Of a stretch of DNA of 64,000 nucleotides, positions 35,501 through 42,796 are shown in pieces. This stretch comes from Tamlana flava (GTDB taxonomy: Bacteria; Bacteroidota; Bacteroidia; Flavobacteriales; Flavobacteriaceae): the NCBI RefSeq assembly GCF_041287255.1, contig NZ_JBGGTX010000002.1, forward strand, positions 962,219-1,026,218, given 5' to 3'. The position numbers and the translations under genes were made by a program. How positions within the stretch are numbered: position 1 is the first letter of the stretch; every line of letters starts with the position of its first letter. The notes beneath the pieces were generated by a model. That model saw nothing but the letters and a program-made list of their open reading frames with translations. It did not search any database and was not told where the DNA came from.

Positions 35501-35935
35501 CATCAATTTTGCGGCATCTTCCTCAATATGAACTTGAGAAAGGCTAACGGTAAATTGCGACCCGTCATTTCGGAAACACGAAATCTGTCCATCAGGAATT
35601 ACCGGATTGTGAAACTGAGTAATTTGGATGTTTTTTGGGTTGTCTGGATATTCATAGTGTTTTCTATCCCATGAAATCACCTCATTTTCAAAAGTGGATT
35701 TTACTGCTTTTCCAAAGTAAATGGCTTTTCTAACAGCCTCTTTATTTACGGCAGGTAAAACGCCCATTTGTCCCGTACAAACCGAACAGATGTTTTGGTT
35801 TGGTATATCGGTTTCTTCGTTCGCGCACGAACAAAACAATTTAGTTTTTGTGTTCAATCGAACGTGGGTCTCCAGACCGATTACTAACTCCAGTTCGTGA
35901 GTTTTTAGTAACTCATTTAATTGTTCCAGTTCCAT
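32594..35935 (-). CDS. gatB-aspS: Fused GatB amidotransferase subunit and aspartyl-tRNA synthetase
   Basis: A 1113-aa fusion. Residues 1 to about 483 are GatB: ELVIGLETHVRLNTKTKLFC, the zinc Cys (CSCANEE, CSVCTGQMG) and the C-terminal GatB/YqeY tail domain (GNQGKAGILVGKVIG). A Ser/Thr/Gln/Glu-rich linker (about 484-516) leads to a full AspRS: OB-fold (FSGWVSSVRDHGELIFIDLR), class II motif 2 (YFQIARCFRDEDSRGDRQPE) and motif 3 (HGGIAWGVDRLMMIL). His548 in RDHGE stands where discriminating AspRS of E. coli has Leu; His here is associated with non-discriminating AspRS, which also charges tRNA-Asn. The protein could then pass Asp-tRNA-Asn straight to the amidotransferase. It is last in the gatC-gatA-gatB/aspS operon and overlaps gatA by one base. 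Confidence 0.92.
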   Translation of the reverse strand: MELEQLNELLKTHELELVIGLETHVRLNTKTKLFCSCANEETDIPNQNICSVCTGQMGVLPAVNKEAVRKAIYFGKAVKSTFENEVISWDRKHYEYPDNPKNIQITQFHNPVIPDGQISCFRNDGSQFTVSLSQVHIEEDAAKLMHEKKISLVDFNKAGVPLIEIVTTPCIRHIEDASTYAQYIQRIVQNLKISEANLEKGEFKSDVSVSLRKKHTYNLNPRTEIKNLNSFKFMVEALKEEVEKQLNYYLEHKEFRPEQTTVLFDADLKQTKTMRKKEFEADYRFISEPDLPFVNIKSVVESIDVDVSSLPFAVESILIKGGVLPQDAKFFTADSLRSKTFMQINDVLKDPSFVAKTLVNNIGADDYGDIHRIEHLIEIFQLFKEEKITSVLVQNAITKYLKDRTFDYNQYFEENTISKEKIETAIAKVISENEAIANDIKTGNQGKAGILVGKVIGIIGKGASGKVIREGILDALSWEVVSMKTEGASTTEQRTTPQQTTKKEEEALPQIPIVVKDEYRTHLITDISDESISEKVTFSGWVSSVRDHGELIFIDLRDSSSEKFQVRLSRESFPNLDELVKLKPESVISVSGTIVQRKEDDYNPALRTGKIELQATNLDTLNLSRTLPFEIKRATKSNENVRFQYKFLDHRNDDVRRVIVNRHKVIKLLRDILDEENFLEIETPILSAGTDEGAREFIVPSRKQAGAFYTLPQAPQQFKQMLMVSGYEKYFQIARCFRDEDSRGDRQPEFTQLDIEMAFASMQQIIDLNTKMFNEIVTKIYGNKWILRPFEILTYKEAMDSYGCDRPDLRFGLKLQDITEIVKDTTFQVFSKPIDDGGIVKCIKVSAEDQGKKRLSKGQIEKLTAIAQQHGLGGLAYIIVNENDLQSPIIKFLGEDIAAGIIKTTNAQVGDIVFFSAADYATANKALDAVRQELGSMLKLINPKELRPAWVIDFPMFEKTDEGRWTFTHNPFSMPAIYDIEKHMNGKEEEIGSIIAQQYDLILNGYEIGGGSVRAHKPEILEATYRNMGYNKEEMLKSVGTMYKAFHYGAPPHGGIAWGVDRLMMILEKKSSIREVMAFPKTGTSDDLLFGAPSLLSDKKVEEMNVKIIKSKN

Positions 35936-37335
35936 TATATCGTGTCTTTTAAGAAGTTAGCAAACTTCAAAACAAGTTCGTCGTTATTTTTTGCAGCGGT
36001 TATTTGCATGCCAGTTTCGGTACCTTGTGGTATGGTTAATGTTGGCAGTTGGCCTAAACTAAAACCAACTGTGTAAGCATCGCTCAAATACATGGCCAGG
36101 GGATCTTTTAAGCTGTCCCCAATTTTTGGCGGCGTACTTGGAGTTACGGGTGAAATGATGATGTCCACCTCACTAAAATCCTTTTCAAAATTGTTGGAAA
36201 TGGCATCGCGAAGTGCCAATCCTTTTAAATAAATTTCGTCTGAAAATCCTTGGGAAAGCACTTGGTTTCCACCAACAATTCTTCGCTTTGTTTCTTCAGA
36301 AAAATTTTCAGAGCGTGTTACCGCATAAGTTTCTTTTAAATTTTCAGACTCAATGCGGTTGCCATAATTAGTGCCATCCAAGCGAGATAGGTTAGAGGCC
36401 GTTTCAGCCATCGCAAGGGTATAATACGTTGAAACCAAGGTGTTCGATTCAAAGAAATCCAATGCTTTCACTTCAATGCCTTTAGCCTTTATTTTTTCAA
36501 TGGCAGCTAAAAAATCAGATTTTACTTTGTTGTCAATGGCTTCACTTTCAATAAAGTTTTTAAAGTAACCAACGGTTTTTATGTCTTCTGAAGTTTCTAT
36601 GCTCTCTTCCGAAATAGACTCAGAAGCATAGGTGGTTTGGTCTTTAGCATCTTGTCCGCTCATCACATTCAAAACAATGCGAATATCTTCAACCGATTTG
36701 GCAATCGGGCCAACGCAGTCGGTTGATGAAGCATAAGCCATCAATCCGTAGCGGGAAATACGTCCATATGTAGGTTTCAATCCATAAACATGGTTATAGC
36801 CTGCCGGTTGGCGCACCGAACCTCCAGTATCACCACCAATGGAAAAAACAGTGTAATCCAACGCAACATTTACAGCGGAACCACCACTAGAGCCACCACC
36901 AACCAACTCAGGGTTAATGGCGTTTTTAACCGCGCCAAAAATGGTGTTTTCACTCGAGGAACCGTGGCCAAAACTATCGCAGTTTTCTTTTACCAGCGGA
37001 ATAGCACCCGCATCCAATAGCTTTTGAATGGCCGTTGCGGTGTAAGCCGATTTGTAGTTTTTAAGTAATTCTGAACTGGCAGTAGTGATGGTGCCTTGAA
37101 CCATATACACGTCTTTTATGCCAAAAGGAATGCCTTCAAGCAACCCGATGGTTTCGCCATTTGCAATTTTAGCATCCACTTTCGCAGCCAAATTCAATGC
37201 CATTTTATCGAGCAAAGAATTGACTGTATTGTGAGTGTTTTGTTTTAGTAAGTTTAGCTTTTCCTGCACTAAAGCGGTGCAAGTGATTTCCTTGTTCACC
37301 AATTGTTGATGAATCATATGTATTTGAGAGTCCAT
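35935..37335 (-). CDS. gatA: Asp-tRNA(Asn)/Glu-tRNA(Gln) amidotransferase subunit A
   Basis: A 466-aa amidase-signature protein that releases ammonia from glutamine for the GatB site. The catalytic Lys is in PFGIKDVYM, the cis-Ser in GGGSSGGSAVNVA and the nucleophile Ser in GGDTGGSVRQPA. The C-terminal IISPVTPSTPPKIGD and GMQITAAKNND are normal for GatA. It lies 2 bases downstream of gatC and overlaps gatB-aspS by one base, so the three are translationally coupled. Confidence 0.95.
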   Translation of the reverse strand: MDSQIHMIHQQLVNKEITCTALVQEKLNLLKQNTHNTVNSLLDKMALNLAAKVDAKIANGETIGLLEGIPFGIKDVYMVQGTITTASSELLKNYKSAYTATAIQKLLDAGAIPLVKENCDSFGHGSSSENTIFGAVKNAINPELVGGGSSGGSAVNVALDYTVFSIGGDTGGSVRQPAGYNHVYGLKPTYGRISRYGLMAYASSTDCVGPIAKSVEDIRIVLNVMSGQDAKDQTTYASESISEESIETSEDIKTVGYFKNFIESEAIDNKVKSDFLAAIEKIKAKGIEVKALDFFESNTLVSTYYTLAMAETASNLSRLDGTNYGNRIESENLKETYAVTRSENFSEETKRRIVGGNQVLSQGFSDEIYLKGLALRDAISNNFEKDFSEVDIIISPVTPSTPPKIGDSLKDPLAMYLSDAYTVGFSLGQLPTLTIPQGTETGMQITAAKNNDELVLKFANFLKDTI

Positions 37336-37337
37336 AA

Positions 37338-37601
37338 TTATTCTTCTATAACTTTAGAAACCACCAAGTAGCCGTTTTTTTCTTTTGGGAAGTTTTCAAT
37401 AATGATTTGTTTTTCGGTTTCGGAGCTTTGAATCACCACATCATCACGTAAACTATCCAAAGACACGCTATTACGATTAATGGATGCATTATCATTTGAC
37501 GCGTTGGCATTTTTAATCACTTCAAATAACTTGTTCACAGCCTCGCTGGGCTGTGCTCCTTTAATGCTCGACAATACATCGACTGTCATAATTTTGCTCA
37601 T
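37338..37601 (-). CDS. gatC: Amidotransferase subunit C, divergent N-terminus
   Basis: An 87-aa protein whose C-terminal half matches GatC: SLDSLRDDVVIQSS followed by ENFPKEKNGYLVVSKVIEE. The N-terminal half lacks the usual GatC helices and has an Asn-rich piece (NANASNDNASINRNS, residues 31-45). GatC holds GatA and GatB together. It is the first gene of the operon. Its upstream region is the Asn-rich leader and terminator listed separately. The call rests mainly on the C-terminal match and position before gatA. Confidence 0.78.
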   Translation of the reverse strand: MSKIMTVDVLSSIKGAQPSEAVNKLFEVIKNANASNDNASINRNSVSLDSLRDDVVIQSSETEKQIIIENFPKEKNGYLVVSKVIEE

Positions 37602-37616
37602 GTCTTAAATTTTTAG

Positions 37617-37650
37617 ATTAAAAAAAGCCTTCCACATTAGGAAGGCTTTT
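37617..37650 (-). terminator. Attenuator terminator before gatC
   Basis: On the minus strand an 11-bp perfect stem (AAAAGCCTTCC, loop TAATGT, GGAAGGCTTTT) is followed by an unbroken run of Ts (seven including stem). It lies between the leader ORF stop and the gatC start, so it can end transcription before the structural genes. Confidence 0.85.
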
Positions 37651-37700
37651 ACATATATTTTAAACAATAACCTTCCTGACCCTAAAAATTAGGATTATTG
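37639..37700 (-). promoter_or_regulatory. Competing RNA stems of the gat attenuator
   Basis: On the minus strand, segment 1 CAATAATCCT (37691-37700, inside leader codons 11-14) pairs with segment 2 AGGTTATTG (37665-37673), one base bulged. Segment 2 in the longer form AGGAAGGTT (37669-37677) also pairs with segment 3 AAGCCTTCCT (37639-37648), 9 bp with one G-T pair, which would break the terminator stem 3:4. So 1:2 with 3:4 is the off state and 2:3 is the on state. Pairings were found by eye; energies were not computed. Confidence 0.75.
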
Positions 37701-37732
37701 AAATTATTATTGTTATTATAATTTGTCATCAT
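37682..37732 (-). CDS. Asn-rich leader peptide of the gatCA-gatB/aspS operon
   Basis: Sixteen codons on the minus strand: MMTNYNNNNNFNNPNF, then TAG. Nine of 16 codons are Asn (mostly AAT), with five in a row. It begins about 13 bases after the -7 element and its stop lies 5 bases before segment 2. A ribosome stalled on the Asn run would cover segment 1 and let 2:3 form; a ribosome at the stop would cover segment 2 and let the terminator form. This is the arrangement of amino-acid biosynthetic leader peptides. Translation is inferred. Confidence 0.78.
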   Translation of the reverse strand: MMTNYNNNNNFNNPNF

Positions 37733-37744
37733 TTTTTTGCGCCT

Positions 37745-37777
37745 CAAATATATGTAGAATATATCTACTAAACACAA
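37745..37777 (-). promoter_or_regulatory. Promoter of the gat operon
   Basis: On the minus strand TTG (37777-37775), 22 bases, TATATTTG (37752-37745). Transcription should begin near 37738, a few bases before the leader ORF start at 37732. Confidence 0.65.
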
Positions 37778-37950
37778 TTTTTTTGTGATAACCTTTTCTA
37801 TATTATCAAATTATCAAAAAAGTGTAACCTTCTTTGAAGGTTGTTCCGGCCAACAGTGTTTATTATTAGGAAGTATTAGTTGTAATGGATGATTCTTTTC
37901 TTGAAATAAAAAAATAATTCTGTTTATGATAAACAAAGTATATTTAGTCC

Positions 37951-38988
37951 ATGAATTTAACCATTACCACATCAAGCCATAGGGTGCCCTTAAAGTATCC
38001 GTTTACAATTTCGAGGTATACGGTGAATGAGCAAGAAACGGTTATTGTTGCTATTTCAAATGGAACGATTACGGGTTATGGTGAGGCCACTGTAAATCCA
38101 TATTACCAGAGTACAAGCGCCAAGATTATAAATTCCATTAACTCTGTGAAATCTATTGTAGAAAATGGTTTTGGTTTTCACCCAGAGGAACTCTGGCAAA
38201 AGCTGGAACCTGCGTTGAAAGATGATTATTTCGCACTATGTGGCATTGATTGTGCCTACTGGGATTTTTATTCAAGATTGAACCATAAACCAATGCGCAG
38301 TTTTTGGAGTGGTAGTTCTTTCGGTGTTCCACAAACAAGTTATACCATTGGTATTGATTCCGTGGAAAGTATGAAAGTTAAAATCCTGGATAAACCCTGG
38401 CCCATTTATAAAATTAAACTGGGCATTACACGTGACTTGGAAATTGTTCAGGAACTCAGAAACATAACCAATGCCATTTTCAGAATTGATGCCAATTGCG
38501 CTTGGGGGGTGGAGGAGGCCATTCAAAACTCAAAAATATTGAAGGAATTAGGCGTTGAGTTTATTGAACAGCCACTTCAGGCTGATAATTGGGAGGGCAT
38601 GAAAATTTTAAAGGAAAAAAGTGCGCTTCCAATTATAGCAGATGAAAGTTGCCAAAAGCTTGAGGATGTCCAAAAATGCGCTGAGTTTTTCGATGGTATT
38701 AATATCAAATTAATGAAATGTGGTGGCATTACACCAGCCTTAAAAATGATTCAAAAGGCTAGGGCTCTAAATTTAAAAATCATGGCTGGTTGTATGACAG
38801 AATCTTCAATAGGCATTTCGAACTTGGTGCAGCTAGCTCCACTTTTGGATTATATAGATGCGGATGGAGCCATACTTTTAGCAACAGATATTGCTTCAGG
38901 AGTTCAATTTCAAAACGGTAAAATTATATTCCCAGACGGTTTTGGTTCTGGAGCTAAATTACTCCAGTTGACCCCTAAAACAAACTAA
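37951..38988 (+). CDS. Enolase-superfamily dipeptide epimerase
   Basis: A 345-aa protein of the muconate-lactonizing-enzyme subgroup. The base Lys is in YKIKLGITRD (KxK), the metal ligands are in FRIDANCAW, VEFIEQPL and IIADESCQ, and the second Lys in NIKLMKCGGIT; GCMTESSIGIS follows. This pattern matches L-Ala-D/L-Glu epimerases, which turn over murein-derived dipeptides, though other dipeptide specificities are possible. A TATATTTA box lies about 7 bases before the start. It converges with the porin gene, whose stop codon it overlaps by 4 bases. Confidence 0.88.
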   Translation: MNLTITTSSHRVPLKYPFTISRYTVNEQETVIVAISNGTITGYGEATVNPYYQSTSAKIINSINSVKSIVENGFGFHPEELWQKLEPALKDDYFALCGIDCAYWDFYSRLNHKPMRSFWSGSSFGVPQTSYTIGIDSVESMKVKILDKPWPIYKIKLGITRDLEIVQELRNITNAIFRIDANCAWGVEEAIQNSKILKELGVEFIEQPLQADNWEGMKILKEKSALPIIADESCQKLEDVQKCAEFFDGINIKLMKCGGITPALKMIQKARALNLKIMAGCMTESSIGISNLVQLAPLLDYIDADGAILLATDIASGVQFQNGKIIFPDGFGSGAKLLQLTPKTN

Positions 38989-40250
38989 TTTAACGAAATC
39001 TGATACTGCATTACGGCCATTCCCTTATAGTCTTTTTGCTGTAAAGTGTTGACATCAAATATTGGGCGATGTTGGTAACCAAGGCTTATTTTGTCTTTGT
39101 GCGAGCCGTTCACAAAAAAATTAACGGTAAAATCATAAACGGTCATACTATCATTTAAGGCATCCCAATCCGAATGTTGTATGGCTATATTTGGTTGAAT
39201 AACCGCCATATGGTTGAAAAATTTGGTTTGCTTAAATGCATAACCAAACTGTCCGTACCAAGTGGTGCCTGTGCCAATCATAGGAAAGGCAACACCCGAG
39301 CCATTAAAATCTGTGCCACCACCAGTTGTAGGATTGTTGGCGCCAACATTTCTAATATAGTCTTTTCCAAAATCGTAACTATAATACCCCAAATAAGCGG
39401 TTATAGCATCACCATTGGGTAGTGGTAGGTTTAAAAACGAGTCCGCCGAAAAATGCGAAATATCATAAATATTTGTTTCAGGAAGATTGGCATCACCATC
39501 ACTCATAGCATCGGGTTGAAATTGAAATCCCGCCCCAATATTAAAAACCTTTTTAGTTTGCATGTACGTGCCAACTTGATAGGCAGATTTGTTGGATTCG
39601 TGTTCAAAGAACTGATATTTTAGATAAGCCGATGTTTTTACCCTCGGTTTGTTATTTGCAAAGTTTACAGCCCCGTTGGGAATGGCGGTTACAAAGAAAG
39701 GTCTGTTAAAGGCCATTCTGTAGTCAAATTTTTCTGCTTGACCTTTAACCCAAAAACCGAACAAACGCCCAACATCATCGTTTATCTCAACAGAGTTTAG
39801 GGTGAAAAGTGGCGAATCAAGGCCCATTAATGTGCTGCTAGAGCGAATGTTCCAACGGCTCAAACCCTGCCAGCCCGATTTGCCCAGCCCGATTTCAAAA
39901 TATTTAGCAAAGGAGTATTCGGCATATAAATCTAAAACTTCAAGCGGGAAATCCTTGCCTTTAAAGTTATAGTTATTGCCACCAAAAATGGCATACACAT
40001 AAACTTTAGGGGAAATCTGTGAAGATACAGGAATTCGCAATCTTCGGATTGATATGTCAAGAAACTCGGATGTGGGCTCGCCATGGATTACAGAGCCATC
40101 GTTTAGCTCAGAATATCTCAACCAAAATTGAGAGGTGAGGTTCCATTTGAAGGTTGGTTTAAATTCTTCGTTTTGACCAGTTAGTAATGCCGGGGAAATT
40201 AGAGCTATGGAGAACAACCATAGTATTAAAGCTCTTTTTTTTAGTATCAT
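38985..40250 (-). CDS. Phosphate-selective-porin-like outer-membrane protein
   Basis: The frame opens 21 codons further, but the Met at 40250 gives a proper signal peptide (MILKKRALILWLFSIALISP, cleavage near LTGQ), so this start is preferred (421 aa). The mature part has alternating beta-strands (TFKWNLTSQFWLRYSEL, ISIRRLRIPVSSQISPKVYV, VKGQAEKFDYRMAFNRPFF) and ends in MQYQISLN, as in porin O/P-type barrels. Probably a passive pore. No partner gene nearby. Confidence 0.7.
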   Translation of the reverse strand: MILKKRALILWLFSIALISPALLTGQNEEFKPTFKWNLTSQFWLRYSELNDGSVIHGEPTSEFLDISIRRLRIPVSSQISPKVYVYAIFGGNNYNFKGKDFPLEVLDLYAEYSFAKYFEIGLGKSGWQGLSRWNIRSSSTLMGLDSPLFTLNSVEINDDVGRLFGFWVKGQAEKFDYRMAFNRPFFVTAIPNGAVNFANNKPRVKTSAYLKYQFFEHESNKSAYQVGTYMQTKKVFNIGAGFQFQPDAMSDGDANLPETNIYDISHFSADSFLNLPLPNGDAITAYLGYYSYDFGKDYIRNVGANNPTTGGGTDFNGSGVAFPMIGTGTTWYGQFGYAFKQTKFFNHMAVIQPNIAIQHSDWDALNDSMTVYDFTVNFFVNGSHKDKISLGYQHRPIFDVNTLQQKDYKGMAVMQYQISLN

Positions 40251-40599
40251 GTAACGTTTATTTCTGAAATTCAAGGCAAAGTTAGGCGGAATGAATATAC
40301 TAAAAAGTGACATACATCATGTTAAAGAATAAATTTCCAATTATGAAGGCTTGAATTAAAATTTGCGCCTTTTTACGATTTTGAGGCAGGTTTTTCCTAA
40401 TTTTTTAATTGATAAAAACTTCGAAAAAGCCCTTGTGCCGATTTTTGTTAATCTCGGTGTTTTGTTAAATCGTTAAAAACGGCTAATATCCATTTTAAGG
40501 TACTTTTTAGACGATTTAAGACACTTTTAAGTAATTAACAAATGTTGATAATTTTATGCTTTAGTCGATAAAATGCTTTATAATGGGGTGAAAATTTCG

Positions 40600-40607
40600 T
40601 ATATTTG
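40600..40607 (+). promoter_or_regulatory. -7 element of the gyrB promoter
   Basis: TATATTTG, 77 bases before the gyrB start. No good TTG at the -33 distance. Confidence 0.45.
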
Positions 40608-40621
40608 TTTGTGTTCAAGAG

Positions 40622-40642
40622 TCCCGAAAACGGGATTTTTTT
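40622..40642 (+). terminator. Hairpin with T run in the gyrB leader
   Basis: TCCCG-AAAA-CGGGA followed by seven Ts, starting about 8 bases after the expected transcription start. It has terminator form but sits between promoter and gene, so it could attenuate gyrB, end a short RNA, or stabilise the mRNA 5' end. Confidence 0.55.
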
Positions 40643-40684
40643 GTGAGATACAACTAAACTCAAAATAAGATAATATTTTAAGAT

Positions 40685-42634
40685 ATGAGCGAAGCAAAAG
40701 AAGAATTTAACAAGCATAACTATTCGGCAGATAGCATTCAGGCTTTAGAGGGTATGGAACATGTGCGTATGCGTCCGTCCATGTACATTGGAGACATTGG
40801 TACACGTGGTCTGCACCATTTGGTTTATGAGGTGGTAGACAACTCTATTGATGAGGCTTTGGCAGGGCACTGTAACAATATTACGGTAACCATAAATGAG
40901 GACAATTCTATTACTACTGAAGATGATGGGCGTGGTATCCCTGTAGATTTGCACAAAAAGGAAGGCGTGTCTGCGCTGGAAGTTGTAATGACCAAGATAG
41001 GTGCCGGGGGTAAGTTTGATAAAGATTCTTATAAGGTTTCTGGTGGATTGCACGGTGTAGGTGTTAGTTGTGTTAATGCTTTGTCCCAACATTTAAAGGC
41101 TACCGTTTACAGAAATGGGCAAATTTGGGAGCAAGAATATGAGAGAGGAAAAGCCTTATATCCAGTAAAATCTATTGGTGAAACTGAAAAAAGGGGTACA
41201 GTGGTTACTTTCAAACCAGACCCGATTATTTTTACCCAAACACTTGAATATAGTTATGATACTTTAGCGAGTAGACTTCGCGAGTTGGCCTTCCTTAACA
41301 AAGGTATTACGGTTCATTTAGTTGATAAGAGAACGAATAAAAGTGATGGTACTTTTGAGGGTGAAACATTTCATTCAAAAGAAGGTCTAACGGAATTTGT
41401 GAGATATCTTGATGCAACCAGAGAACCTTTGATGAAAGATGTTATTGCGTTTGAAGGTGAAAAAAATGATATCCCTGTTGAAGTAGCGATGGTTTATAAT
41501 ACCTCTTATGCAGAGAACCTTCATTCTTATGTAAATAATATTAACACCCATGAAGGTGGTACACATTTGTCTGGTTTCCGTCGTGGTTTAACTCATACGC
41601 TTAAAAAGTATGCTGATGAGTCAGGATTATTAAAAAACTTAAAATTTGAGATTGCTGGTGATGATTTCCGAGAGGGATTAACGGCTATTATTTCGGTAAA
41701 AGTTGCAGAGCCGCAATTTGAAGGACAAACCAAAACCAAATTGGGTAATCGTGAGGTTTCAGCTTCGGTAAGCCAAGCAGTTTCAGAAATGCTGACCGAT
41801 TATCTTGAAGAACATCCTGACGATGCCAAGACCATTGTTCAAAAGGTGATTTTGGCTGCACAAGCACGTCACGCAGCGCAAAAGGCACGTGAGATGGTGC
41901 AACGTAAAACTGTTATGAGCATTGGTGGTTTGCCAGGTAAATTATCGGATTGTTCAGAGCAAGACCCTGCAAAATGTGAGGTATTTTTGGTAGAGGGTGA
42001 TTCTGCAGGTGGTACTGCAAAACAAGGTAGGGATAGAAATTTCCAAGCCATATTACCGCTTCGGGGAAAAATCTTGAATGTTGAAAAGGCCATGACCCAC
42101 AAAGTGTTTGAGAACGAAGAAATAAAAAACATTTTTACGGCTTTGGGGGTTACTATTGGGACAGAAGAAGATAGCAAAGCATTGAATCTTTCTAAACTTC
42201 GCTACCATAAAATTGTTATTATGTGTGATGCCGATATTGATGGTAGCCATATAGCGACTTTAATTTTGACGTTCTTCTTCCGATATATGAAGGAGCTTAT
42301 TGAAAATGGGCATGTGTATATCGCAACACCACCATTGTACTTAGTCAAAAAAGGCAACAAAAAAGCCTATGCCTGGAATGATAAGGAACGTGATGCACTG
42401 GTTGAGGAATTTGGGGGGTCGGCCAACATTCAGCGCTACAAAGGTCTGGGAGAGATGAATGCCGAACAACTTTGGGACACTACCATGAATCCTGAGTTCA
42501 GAACACTGCGTTCGGTTCAAATAGATAACGGATCTGAAGCAGATAGAATATTCTCTATGTTAATGGGCGATGAAGTGCCACCACGAAGAGATTTTATTGA
42601 AAAGAACGCTATTTATGCAAATATTGATGCATAG
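40685..42634 (+). CDS. gyrB: DNA gyrase subunit B
   Basis: A 649-aa type II topoisomerase ATPase subunit that with GyrA supercoils DNA. Motifs: RMRPSMYIGDIGTRGLHHLV, EVVDNSIDEALAGH, DDGRGIPVDLHK, SGGLHGVGVSCVNALS in the ATPase domain; TOPRIM motifs VEGDSAGGTAKQGRDR and MCDADIDGSHI; and the C-terminal QRYKGLGEMNAEQLWDTTM then NPEFRTLRSV. Length fits GyrB rather than ParE. It ends in a strong terminator. Confidence 0.96.
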   Translation: MSEAKEEFNKHNYSADSIQALEGMEHVRMRPSMYIGDIGTRGLHHLVYEVVDNSIDEALAGHCNNITVTINEDNSITTEDDGRGIPVDLHKKEGVSALEVVMTKIGAGGKFDKDSYKVSGGLHGVGVSCVNALSQHLKATVYRNGQIWEQEYERGKALYPVKSIGETEKRGTVVTFKPDPIIFTQTLEYSYDTLASRLRELAFLNKGITVHLVDKRTNKSDGTFEGETFHSKEGLTEFVRYLDATREPLMKDVIAFEGEKNDIPVEVAMVYNTSYAENLHSYVNNINTHEGGTHLSGFRRGLTHTLKKYADESGLLKNLKFEIAGDDFREGLTAIISVKVAEPQFEGQTKTKLGNREVSASVSQAVSEMLTDYLEEHPDDAKTIVQKVILAAQARHAAQKAREMVQRKTVMSIGGLPGKLSDCSEQDPAKCEVFLVEGDSAGGTAKQGRDRNFQAILPLRGKILNVEKAMTHKVFENEEIKNIFTALGVTIGTEEDSKALNLSKLRYHKIVIMCDADIDGSHIATLILTFFFRYMKELIENGHVYIATPPLYLVKKGNKKAYAWNDKERDALVEEFGGSANIQRYKGLGEMNAEQLWDTTMNPEFRTLRSVQIDNGSEADRIFSMLMGDEVPPRRDFIEKNAIYANIDA

Positions 42635-42660
42635 ATAATATAGAGTAATATATAATTTAA

Positions 42661-42695
42661 AACACCCTAGATAGAAATATCTAGGGTGTTTTTTT
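42661..42695 (+). terminator. Terminator after gyrB
   Basis: AACACCCTAGATA, loop GAAA, TATCTAGGGTGTT: a perfect 13-bp stem followed by a T run. Confidence 0.9.
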
Positions 42696-42748
42696 GTGCT
42701 ATGAACAATCTATAATATCGTTAAAACGCGAATATTTTCGATTAAATG

Positions 42749-42778
42749 TTGTTTTTCGTGTTTTTTTTCCTATGTTTG
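42749..42778 (+). promoter_or_regulatory. Promoter of the DUF6588-type gene
   Basis: TTG (42749-42751), 19 bases, TATGTTTG, 18 bases before the start codon. Confidence 0.6.
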
Positions 42779-42796
42779 TAAAACCAAATCGTAATT

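Larger units (their letters stand above)
40314..40684. other. 371-base gene-free stretch before gyrB
   Basis: AT-rich upstream region of the divergent porin and gyrB genes. It holds the gyrB -7 element and the hairpin listed separately. No convincing ORF; no clear cluster of DnaA boxes. Confidence 0.6.

Noticed and set aside
37617..37777. T-box riboswitch before gatC
   Set aside because: No T-box-like specifier loop arrangement or conserved T-box sequence was seen; the leader ORF and three-way pairing fit ribosome-mediated attenuation better.
40314..40684. Possible replication origin before gyrB
   Set aside because: AT-rich, but no cluster of DnaA-box-like sequences could be seen and no dnaA or other origin-associated gene is near.
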